The notes below the pieces were generated by a model that saw only the letters and a program-made list of their open reading frames with translations, did no database searches and was not told the DNA's origin. From a virus: DNA of 38,320 nt. How positions within the stretch are numbered: the stretch's first letter is position 1; each line of letters opens with the position of its first letter. The DNA lies in the IMG/VR virus record IMGVR_UViG_3300049491_000927, positions 1 to 38,320 of that record, one strand, 5' to 3'. The translations under genes and the position numbers were made by a program. Shown one piece after another: positions 22,149 to 29,332 of this stretch.

Positions 22149-23324
22149 ATGCGGTTCACTGCTAAGGCTGTACTGGCCGATCACGTGAAGCGTGATGGCA
22201 CTCAGGCAGTATACCTGCGCGCAATCATTGATCGGAGAAGCGCCTCTGTTGCGTTGGGCTTTTGCATCAAAGCCTCAGACTTCGATCAGGACAGAGGCTA
22301 TATGCGAAAGAATACGCCTAACGAAGCGCACATCAATTTGGAAATCGCTAAAGCCATATCACGGGCCAATGAAATATACTTGGAAGCAAAGTATGCGGAG
22401 CGCTACCTGACTCCGGAAATGTTTCGCAGGGAATTCATTGATCCTTCTACCATGCTTGATTTCATTCAGTTCATGGAGAAGGAAATAGAACTTAGACGGC
22501 CGCGCCTTGAGCCGGCTACCTACGGATCTCACATTACTACACTGGGTAAACTCAAGGCCTTTAGAAAGAAGATACTCTTTCATGATTTCAATGTGGCTCT
22601 GGTACAGGAAATGGAAAACTTCCTAATCAAAAAGTATCAGCTTAAACAGAACACGGTGCACAAGGTCATTCGTACCATTAAGGTTTACCTGCATGAGGCC
22701 GAGCGCAAAGAGATTAAATTCAAAAACCCATTCGATAACTACAAGGTAAAGAGTACAGCCCCGCTCAAACCAACACTTTCGTTTGATGAAGTCAAAGCGC
22801 TATTCACTTACTACCACTCTAAGGATACACCCGCTAACCATACCAAAGTACTTCGCTACTTTCTATTTAGTTGCACCACCGGTGTTCGCATCAGCGACAT
22901 TGATAAACTAGAATGGAATCATCTGCATGATACAACACTCATATTTGTGCCATTCAAAACTAGAAAGCTCAACCGATCGATTACTGTTCCGCTATTGGAT
23001 ATCCACTTGGCGCTCATCCCGGAGAAAACAGGCAAGTATCTGTTTGACTGCTTTGCTATGCAGGTAACAAATCGCAGACTTAAGGAAATAGCCAAAGCCT
23101 GCAAGATCAAAAAGCACCTGACCTATCATGTAAGCCGGCATACTTTTGCCACTGAATTCATGAGTAGGGGTGGGCAACTGGATACACTGCAGCAGCTTCT
23201 TGGCCACAGCATGATCACAACTACCATGCAATACGTGAAAGTCAATGACACACGTAAGCGAGAAGAGATGAATAAAGCATTTTTAGGGATAGATATTCCA
23301 GCCAAATCGCCTGCACAGAATTGA
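22149..23324 (+). CDS. int: Tyrosine-family integrase
   Basis: The 391-aa protein starts MRFTAKAVLADHVKRDGTQA, the N-terminal arm-binding type of Bacteroidota integrases, followed by a SAM-like core-binding domain (about 100-190) and the catalytic domain with GVRISD (Arg), HVSRHTFATEF (His and Arg), LLGHSMITTTMQYV (His, and Tyr as nucleophile). An ATG at 22101 would add 16 residues but would place the GCTTTCAAAT repeat in the coding region, so I prefer 22149. It has its own gene-free leader with a terminator and candidate attP. Integrase in the interior of the window indicates a non-integrated phage form. Confidence 0.93.
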   Translation: MRFTAKAVLADHVKRDGTQAVYLRAIIDRRSASVALGFCIKASDFDQDRGYMRKNTPNEAHINLEIAKAISRANEIYLEAKYAERYLTPEMFRREFIDPSTMLDFIQFMEKEIELRRPRLEPATYGSHITTLGKLKAFRKKILFHDFNVALVQEMENFLIKKYQLKQNTVHKVIRTIKVYLHEAERKEIKFKNPFDNYKVKSTAPLKPTLSFDEVKALFTYYHSKDTPANHTKVLRYFLFSCTTGVRISDIDKLEWNHLHDTTLIFVPFKTRKLNRSITVPLLDIHLALIPEKTGKYLFDCFAMQVTNRRLKEIAKACKIKKHLTYHVSRHTFATEFMSRGGQLDTLQQLLGHSMITTTMQYVKVNDTRKREEMNKAFLGIDIPAKSPAQN

Positions 23325-23440
23325 TTATCAATCGAATCAACCTTTGATTTTTAAAAAGAAGGATTCCTTTGGCGCTACAAATTCCCGAGGGACTTGCATT
23401 TTTGGCGACCGCCAATTCAATAATTGAGTGAAATATGAAA
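23325..23440. other. Convergent intergenic region with palindromic motifs
   Basis: Integrase (+) and TerL (-) end here. The 116 bases hold TTGATT/AATCAA arms (23328-23341 region), the inverted repeat TTGGCG-AC-CGCCAA (within 23402-23416) preceded by TTT, and CAATT/AATTG arms (23413-23426). No long stem with a T-run is seen, so a strong terminator is not supported. Confidence 0.4.
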
Positions 23441-24952
23441 TTATAGACTGGAAGAAGTAGATAATGAAGAAGAAGAACTCTTCTCTCTCTGGATCAATCC
23501 ATGATACAACCGATAGTCATGGGCATCTGTAGTGTGAGTAGCATGCTCCGGCTTGATGGATGGGTTAGTCTCACTCGACTTATCTTTCTTGTTATCCTTC
23601 ATACCAGCGCTCTCCATCGCAATGCGGAAGTCTGTGCACTTACTGTTGTAGCGTATGATAGGCAAGCGTGGATCCTGTTCCGCATGTAGCTTGTTAATGA
23701 ATAGATGTCGGTCCATGTGCTCCACATGACCTGTTGCCTTACGCACCACACGCCATCCGTTCTCTCTTAATTGATCGGCAAACTCATCAAAATAATTCTT
23801 CTTAGCGTTGGCCTGCTTGTTGGTACCGGCACGATCACCCCATTGATATACAAGCTTAGATCTATGCATACGGTAGTACTCACAGAACTCATCTGCCAGG
23901 TCATTAAGTATCTTAGGGTTATGTACGTGCATTTGATTGATGAAGCGCACTTCTTTGGGATACTCTTGGTCGATGGTAATGGTATTAAACACACCCCAAT
24001 CGTGGCTGATGTTAATAGGCTTATCCGGATTATAGTCATCTGGTCCCTCATCAAAGCTCGCGTCACGCTTGCGGGTAGTATCTAATAAGCTTAGCGATAT
24101 CACCTTATCATTTGCCTTTGGCGTATACCAATGCTTCTTAGCGAGCAATGGGTAGAATAGATTGCCCCAATTGGATACACGCTGATTATGGATCATTACC
24201 AGGGCAGATAAAGGGTCCATTTCGGCTATCATGGCCTCGATTGCTTTCATGCCTCCGGGCAGGCCCTTGTAATTCATGAACGTTGAGCCTAACTGTACTT
24301 TGGCATTTGGCTCCCAACCGATAAAACCGTATTTCTTTGGATTTTGCAGGGCCTTGGTGCGATAATCGAGCAACCATTCGCCTAAACCTTTATAAGGCAT
24401 TGAAGATGTAAATGTGTGCTTCAAAAACCACTCACAATCGCTAAAACTGGTGTGTGTACCTCTCACTGCTGGCCTTACAAAATCATCGTAAGGCTGTTTA
24501 TCAATCAGGTAGCACTCATCATTGTCGGCATCGTCAAAAGAGCCTCCGGAGATCAGCTCTGGGCGATCAAAGCTTCCAAACATGATTGATCGGCCATTCC
24601 AAAAAGTTACTACATTCTCATATCGATGCGGCCGGAAATAAGGCTTATCAAAATGCTTAGGAGGGACCTTTCCAACGACATAATGCATTCCTTCTACATA
24701 TCCAAAATGCTGCTCCCATGACATCTTCATTGGGATTAGCGTTTTGGTATAAATCATCGTGTATGTGGGCGATGTAAACAATCCCAAGCTGCGCGGCATG
24801 AGTTCTACCTTCTTGGCTTGCTTTAATCCATTGGTAAAGCTCTTCGATGATCCACGCCCGGCAATCAATACGCTATTTGGCGATGGATCCATGACGTGCA
24901 TCATAGCCACCGGATTAAGATATCGATGTACCTTTTCTACGTGCTCTTTCAT
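23441..24952 (-). CDS. terL: Terminase large subunit
   Basis: The 503-aa protein has an N-terminal ATPase with Walker A-like AGRGSSKS (31-38), an acidic block ISGGSFDDADNDECY for Walker B, and a C-terminal RNase H-type nuclease with NISHDWGVFNTITIDQE, YQWGDRAGTN and DAHDYRLY. Length and motifs are typical of TerL, which cuts and packages phage DNA at the portal. The end is Ser-rich (SSSSSLSTSSSL). It overlaps TerS by ATGA and is the last gene of its block, so the portal gene that normally follows TerL is not here. Confidence 0.94.
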   Translation of the reverse strand: MKEHVEKVHRYLNPVAMMHVMDPSPNSVLIAGRGSSKSFTNGLKQAKKVELMPRSLGLFTSPTYTMIYTKTLIPMKMSWEQHFGYVEGMHYVVGKVPPKHFDKPYFRPHRYENVVTFWNGRSIMFGSFDRPELISGGSFDDADNDECYLIDKQPYDDFVRPAVRGTHTSFSDCEWFLKHTFTSSMPYKGLGEWLLDYRTKALQNPKKYGFIGWEPNAKVQLGSTFMNYKGLPGGMKAIEAMIAEMDPLSALVMIHNQRVSNWGNLFYPLLAKKHWYTPKANDKVISLSLLDTTRKRDASFDEGPDDYNPDKPINISHDWGVFNTITIDQEYPKEVRFINQMHVHNPKILNDLADEFCEYYRMHRSKLVYQWGDRAGTNKQANAKKNYFDEFADQLRENGWRVVRKATGHVEHMDRHLFINKLHAEQDPRLPIIRYNSKCTDFRIAMESAGMKDNKKDKSSETNPSIKPEHATHTTDAHDYRLYHGLIQREKSSSSSLSTSSSL

Positions 24953-25527
24953 TCGACTGACTCGTATGGAATTTCGTGCGCGAAGATATCACGCATCTTT
25001 TCGGCTTCGGCTTTCAGGTCTTCAACTTTGAAGTTCATAATGATCTGCTGAGGCTTGAAGTTTTTAAGAAGCTCGGCCAAGTTGTTTTCTCCACCTTCTT
25101 CCTTTAGACCATTGATCTCTGCATACTTATCCATGTACTTTAGGTGCATTTCTAAATTGCCGGTCTTCCAAGCCTTCTCAGCTCCTTTCAGTAAGTTATC
25201 CTCTGCAATAGCTCGCTTGGCCGCCTTCATGTCTTCGCGTGGATCGCTAAACAGGTTCATGGCATTGCGCACATCATCGTAGGCAGTAGATCGAGAGATA
25301 TTGAAAAGCTTTACAAGTATCTGCGAGGTTTGATTGCGCGTGCGATTTCGTAAAAGCAAAAACCAAGCTTTCTCCCAGCGCGCCATAACTTGCTGCTCGC
25401 CTGTAGTAAGTTCGATGCGACTTTTAGAATGAAAGTATTTGTAGATGCGGTCAAACTCCGAATCGGTGCTCTTCTTTGCCTCGCGTGTAGGTAGATCTTC
25501 TTTGCTTTCGACTAGCGCGCTGCTCAT
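24949..25527 (-). CDS. Putative terminase small subunit
   Basis: The 192-aa protein has a central HTH-like part (LVKLFNISRSTAYDDVRNAM, about 71-90) that would bind the packaging site, and a long helical C-terminus (KAAKRAIAEDNLLKGAEKAW then LKAEAEKMRDIFAHE). It starts on an ATGA with the upstream 226-aa gene and overlaps TerL in the same way. Small subunits vary in sequence; the assignment rests on size, HTH and position. Confidence 0.8.
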   Translation of the reverse strand: MSSALVESKEDLPTREAKKSTDSEFDRIYKYFHSKSRIELTTGEQQVMARWEKAWFLLLRNRTRNQTSQILVKLFNISRSTAYDDVRNAMNLFSDPREDMKAAKRAIAEDNLLKGAEKAWKTGNLEMHLKYMDKYAEINGLKEEGGENNLAELLKNFKPQQIIMNFKVEDLKAEAEKMRDIFAHEIPYESVE

Positions 25528-26204
25528 ACATTCATGCTTCTAAGTTTGTAATCGATCTCTGTGATACGTGCCTCGGCCATGGCAATGGACTCACGCCAGC
25601 TATTAACCCGGTTGCTGTTCTTGGGTGCTTTTACACCGCCATTGGCTTTGCCAATCTTCTTGCCTGTTTTGCAGATCAGATCGCCTAGTCTGCGCTTCTC
25701 GTACTTGAGCGCTTTCGCTTCTTCGCTAGTATCATCTGCAGCCGGTGAATTAGCCTTTGCAGTTCCATACTTTTTTAGATGCTCGATCTGATCATATAGC
25801 CTGCGTATATCTTCACTCTTAGCCTCGATGCGCTCGGCATGATCGAGAAGCATTGGATGAGGCACATTGCCTTTTAAAAACTCTTCTGCAGTGGCTTCTG
25901 ATTCTTTCTTTAGCTGAGCTGTGATCTCTTCTACTAAACCTGCAGTTCGCGTACTAAGAATTTTACGCTCTTTCATCACCACTGCCATTTCTTTCTCGAG
26001 CTCGGTGATCTGATACTCCAGATTGGAAGCCATCGGCTGCTCAGTTTGCTTTAAGACTATCTCTGTTACTACTGTTTCTGCCGGAACCGGCTTGATGTCT
26101 TCGGTATTGACCACAATAGACCTGCCACCAATCTTAATCATTGGTGCGGGTTTACTTAAACGGGCTTGTTTGGCGGCCTCTACTTTCTTGATGCTGATGC
26201 CCAT
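25524..26204 (-). CDS. Hypothetical coiled-coil protein upstream of TerS (226 aa)
   Basis: The 226-aa product is largely coiled coil (residues about 60-150: ELEKEMAVVMKERKILSTRT then RRLYDQIEHLKKYGT), followed by a basic segment (KTGKKIGKANGGVKAPKNSN) and a final helix. It may be a packaging or tail-chaperone accessory. ATGA overlap with TerS; its start overlaps the 31-aa gene stop (TAATG). Not recognised. Confidence 0.6.
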   Translation of the reverse strand: MGISIKKVEAAKQARLSKPAPMIKIGGRSIVVNTEDIKPVPAETVVTEIVLKQTEQPMASNLEYQITELEKEMAVVMKERKILSTRTAGLVEEITAQLKKESEATAEEFLKGNVPHPMLLDHAERIEAKSEDIRRLYDQIEHLKKYGTAKANSPAADDTSEEAKALKYEKRRLGDLICKTGKKIGKANGGVKAPKNSNRVNSWRESIAMAEARITEIDYKLRSMNV

Positions 26205-26299
26205 TATCTGACAGGTTTATTACAGTTATCGCAGACCCAATCGCTGAGGTAATAGCGCCATCCGCAATGTGGACAGTAGAAGTGAGGCAAGTATCTCAT
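26204..26299 (-). CDS. Mini zinc-ribbon protein (31 aa)
   Basis: A 31-codon frame holds CPHC and CDNC spaced by 12 residues (MRYLPHFYCPHCGWRYYLSD start), a compact zinc-ribbon pattern. Its ATG overlaps the stop of the 33-aa gene (ATGA) and its stop overlaps the ATG of the 226-aa gene (TAATG), which strongly supports translation. Confidence 0.7.
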   Translation of the reverse strand: MRYLPHFYCPHCGWRYYLSDWVCDNCNKPVR

Positions 26300-26397
26300 C
26301 GCTTCCTATCAGTAATTGAAATGATAAGCCCAATCAATGAAGCTCCAGCCATGAAGCCTGATAAGAAAATAAGCAGGGTAAAACTGTTGTGTGTCAT
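26296..26397 (-). CDS. Small one-TM protein (33 aa)
   Basis: The 33-aa peptide is one membrane helix (residues about 6-28, LLIFLSGFMAGASLIGLIIS within it) with a basic C-terminus (TDRKR). Its start is 6 bases after the palindromic hairpin 26404-26429 and its stop is in an ATGA overlap. Function unknown. Confidence 0.65.
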   Translation of the reverse strand: MTHNSFTLLIFLSGFMAGASLIGLIISITDRKR

Positions 26398-26403
26398 AAA
26401 ACA

Positions 26404-26429
26404 AAATTGGCGACATAGGTCGCCAATTT
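26404..26429 (-). promoter_or_regulatory. 26-base perfect palindrome ahead of the 33-aa gene
   Basis: AAATTGGCGAC and GTCGCCAATTT form 11-base perfect arms around ATAG. On the minus strand TTTTGTTTT follows, so it could be a terminator or attenuator placed directly before the 33-aa start; it could also be an operator, as its half site TTGGCGAC recurs in other leaders (63-77, 23402-23409, 26576-26590). Confidence 0.6.
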
Positions 26430-26442
26430 GGTAGGACAGGGG
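26430..26442 (-). repeat. Repeat CCCCTGTCCTACC, copy 3
   Basis: Third exact copy of the 13-mer. It begins one base after the stop of the 41-aa gene and abuts the palindrome at 26404-26429. Confidence 0.6.
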
Positions 26443-26443
26443 G

Positions 26444-26569
26444 CTAGGAATACCCCCATAAAGGGTAATCAGCTAAGGTAACTTTTCTTTTCTTTTTGGG
26501 CTTATTAGGCATCAGAAAGGCAATTACAATAAGAAGTATAGCCGCTATGAATATATAAATGACCTCCAT
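26444..26569 (-). CDS. Small one-TM protein (41 aa)
   Basis: The 41-aa peptide starts MEVIYIFIAAILLIVIAFLM (one membrane helix) followed by a Lys-rich stretch (PNKPKKKRK) and an aromatic end (ADYPLWGYS). It lies between the tape-measure stop and the palindrome region. No family is recognised; a role in DNA ejection or lysis timing is possible but not shown. Confidence 0.65.
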   Translation of the reverse strand: MEVIYIFIAAILLIVIAFLMPNKPKKKRKVTLADYPLWGYS

Positions 26570-26575
26570 AGGTCT

Positions 26576-26590
26576 AATTGTCGCCAAAAA
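26576..26590 (-). repeat. Repeat TTTTTGGCGACAATT upstream of the 41-aa gene
   Basis: This 15-mer (plus strand AATTGTCGCCAAAAA) is identical to 63-77. It lies 7 bases upstream of the 41-aa start, in the 41-base gap after the tape-measure gene. Confidence 0.5.
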
Positions 26591-26610
26591 AATATGATAA
26601 TTCCTATAGT

Positions 26611-28803
26611 CTACACATCCGCTTCATCCTTCAACTGCTGTAGCACATTTAATCCTCCCTTAACCTCTTGTAGATTTTGATTGACTCGAATGTTGGTGAT
26701 ACGCTTATCCACATAGGCCATCATCGCTTCGCGCTCGGCTCTCAGCTCGTTTTTAAAAGTAGTAGCATCTACCGGCATGTTGCTGTTGCCGGCTACGCTG
26801 GCCACTGGGCCTCGGCTCTTATCTGCATAAGGATTTACGGGACCGCCACTGTAATACTTTGCTGTAGGGCGAATGGCTTCTACCGCACTCACACCACCAA
26901 AGGCCGCTACATCTTCTTGGCTCCATACTACTTCACCGGCATGTACTTCTCCGCGAGGCTCATATTTTCCTCCTGGGCCAGTGTATCCACCGGTGTAGAA
27001 TTTTTTTCCTGATGCTTTTGGTAAAGGTGTGTTTTTAATCTTGTTTACATTAGCTATACCTGCTGCGAAAGCTACTGCTGCAGCAATAGGTGCTAGTGCA
27101 GGACCTATAAAAGGAATAGCAGAAGTAGAAGTGTAGGCGTTAACACTCCCGGAGATAGCTGACATATAAGCTTGCGCTACCATCAGATCTTTAGCTTCCT
27201 GGCTACCTTCTTCTTGCATCGATGCCAGATTTCCAAAAATACCAGCAAGGGCATTGGCTGTTCCACCAATAGCGGCAATTACTTTCTTGGCATGCTCCTC
27301 AGCAAACTGCTGATCTTGCTGCAGTATTTTGGCATATTGATCTTGATACTCTTTACTCTGTACGCCAAGTGAATCTTTGATGATCTGCAACTTTCGCTGC
27401 TCGCTGGCTCGTAAATTTTGCTCGGATAGATCTACGTATTGTTGCTTGGTGATTTGCTCACTGAGCAATTGCTCGGTGAGCATGTTTTGACGAGTGATCA
27501 TCTCAAGCTCATTATCGGCAATCAGCTTGGCTTGGCGCTTGGCCTTTTCATCAGCCGCATACTTATCTTTTAGCTCCTGAATTTTACGCTGGGCAATGTC
27601 TTCCAGCAATAATCTTTGTTCGGCTATCTGTGCCTCACTGCCTACCAATGCCTCAATCTTTTGTTGAGTACTGGCATTGATCATATCAATTTCACGCTTC
27701 AGTCCCTTTTCCTGATCCGATGCCCGGAGTTCAATGATATTAAGTCTCGCTTTCTCTTCATCCTCAAGTTTCTTTCTTAAAAGTTCAGCCTCTCGTTGAG
27801 CATTCTTTTCGGCCTGGGCATCTTCTTTCTCATTTGCTTTCTCCTGCTTACCCAAAATCTGTTCTGTACGGTTGGCTATTTTTTCTTGTATGCCAATGGC
27901 TTGGCCCTCCAAATCAAGAACTTTCAATCGAGCATCGCGCTGTTTGTCTAGTAGTTCATCGCCCAATACACCCTGCTTCTCCGCGGCAGCTACCTCGCGA
28001 TCGACTGCCGCCAGATACTCCTTACTCAATGCCAATTGATCGTCATAACTTTTACGCGTCAACTCATCGGCTTTATTCAGTAAGGCAATACGCTCTTGGT
28101 AGCTCTTGGCTACATTTTTACTTTGAAGAAGTAATTGATCGATTGTGTTTTCATTGCGCTTAGCCTGCACATCCAAGTCGCGCTGACGATCTTCTATGTC
28201 GTCAAATACCTGAACTAGATCATAGCCCTCTACAGCCGCATCTTTAATGTCTTTACCTAAGTTTTTGAAGAATTGAATCGGGTTACTAAATAACTCCTTT
28301 AACGTAGTGCCAATGTTCCAAAGGCGGTTCATTAACGTATCGATTACCGCACCCATCGCTTTGAATGCACCGCTCAGCATGTTGGCACCGGCTTCGGTTT
28401 TAGTAAACCATCCGATTAGAGCAGTAACGGCCAGTATCAATAATCCAATACCCGTTGCTGCAATCGCTGTTTTTAACAGGCCAAATTGGCTGATTAAACC
28501 GCCTACTCCACTTTTCAAAGAGCTAAAGCTGCTGCTGATTTGGTTGAAGTATTGGGCTCCTGGCAACTGATTCCATGCATTTTTTAAGGCGGCACTTGCG
28601 GTTGTCGTATTTTTAACTTGATCACGTATATCGTCTAGCCTTTCATTGACTTGATTAAGTGATTCAGATGCTTTCACAAACTCTTCAGTACCCGGCTTGA
28701 GCGTACTGATTTCTTTTTTTAAAGCTGTTACCTGATTAGTAAGCTGCTTTAATGTCTCACCAGCTTTCTGGCCATTCGCCAATTCGATGTCTATTTTGCT
28801 CAT
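26611..28803 (-). CDS. Tail tape measure protein
   Basis: The 730-aa protein has an N-terminal coiled coil (LKQLTNQVTALKKEISTLKP), a membrane-type helix (about 107-133), long Lys/Glu/Gln coiled coils (about 190-500) and a hydrophobic Ala/Gly-rich region near 530-610 (SAIPFIGPALAPIAAAVAFA), the typical order of tape measure proteins. A late GGYTGPGGKYEPRGEVHAGE segment is common at the C-terminus of TMPs. It is the longest gene of the tail block and sets tail length. Its start is 7 bases from the 173-aa gene. Confidence 0.92.
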   Translation of the reverse strand: MSKIDIELANGQKAGETLKQLTNQVTALKKEISTLKPGTEEFVKASESLNQVNERLDDIRDQVKNTTTASAALKNAWNQLPGAQYFNQISSSFSSLKSGVGGLISQFGLLKTAIAATGIGLLILAVTALIGWFTKTEAGANMLSGAFKAMGAVIDTLMNRLWNIGTTLKELFSNPIQFFKNLGKDIKDAAVEGYDLVQVFDDIEDRQRDLDVQAKRNENTIDQLLLQSKNVAKSYQERIALLNKADELTRKSYDDQLALSKEYLAAVDREVAAAEKQGVLGDELLDKQRDARLKVLDLEGQAIGIQEKIANRTEQILGKQEKANEKEDAQAEKNAQREAELLRKKLEDEEKARLNIIELRASDQEKGLKREIDMINASTQQKIEALVGSEAQIAEQRLLLEDIAQRKIQELKDKYAADEKAKRQAKLIADNELEMITRQNMLTEQLLSEQITKQQYVDLSEQNLRASEQRKLQIIKDSLGVQSKEYQDQYAKILQQDQQFAEEHAKKVIAAIGGTANALAGIFGNLASMQEEGSQEAKDLMVAQAYMSAISGSVNAYTSTSAIPFIGPALAPIAAAVAFAAGIANVNKIKNTPLPKASGKKFYTGGYTGPGGKYEPRGEVHAGEVVWSQEDVAAFGGVSAVEAIRPTAKYYSGGPVNPYADKSRGPVASVAGNSNMPVDATTFKNELRAEREAMMAYVDKRITNIRVNQNLQEVKGGLNVLQQLKDEADV

Positions 28804-28810
28804 AGCTTTT

Positions 28811-29332
28811 CTATTTTACCGCGTTCTCTACTTCCACTTTTATGCCTAGCTGCCAAAGCTCTACCGTCTGATCGTTGAGCTCGCGCAGCAGCTTCACCAG
28901 CGTCTTCTTCTTCCACGCCTTGGGCTTCCACTTGCTTTGGTGTAGGCGCTTGCTCCAAGCTACACCTGCAGCAATCTTGCGCACCTTGGCTTCTTCGCTC
29001 ATGCCGGTGCTGCCCACGCCACTCACATAGCGAAAGCTGCTCACACCACGGCTCCGCACCCACTTTTCCATCTTATCAAGCTCTGGCACCTTGCCCCATA
29101 CCGGATTCTTATAATCCAAAAAGCGGCCATGGTCCGCATAACTGAGAGTGATTACCGGATTGCTATTGGATGTTGCTTTCTTTACCGATATACTCAGGCT
29201 ATTGAGCAGCTCATTACTGGCACTGATGTTGGCCCCGCCGACTACCTGGCGTGCACGTGCCAATATCTGCTCGGCCTTTTGCTCCGCCAGATCGTTCAGT
29301 GCGGATTGTATGGAAGCAGGTATCTCTACCAT
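28811..29332 (-). CDS. Putative tail-completion protein (173 aa)
   Basis: The 173-aa product is mixed alpha/beta with a helical N-terminus (ALNDLAEQKAEQILARAR), a SYADHGRFLDYKNPVWGKVP block and a Trp/Lys-rich C-terminus (RLHQSKWKPKAWKKKTLVKL). Size, basicity and place beside the tape measure suggest a tail-completion or neck protein; no family is certain. Its ATG overlaps the stop of the 661-aa gene. Confidence 0.55.
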   Translation of the reverse strand: MVEIPASIQSALNDLAEQKAEQILARARQVVGGANISASNELLNSLSISVKKATSNSNPVITLSYADHGRFLDYKNPVWGKVPELDKMEKWVRSRGVSSFRYVSGVGSTGMSEEAKVRKIAAGVAWSKRLHQSKWKPKAWKKKTLVKLLRELNDQTVELWQLGIKVEVENAVK

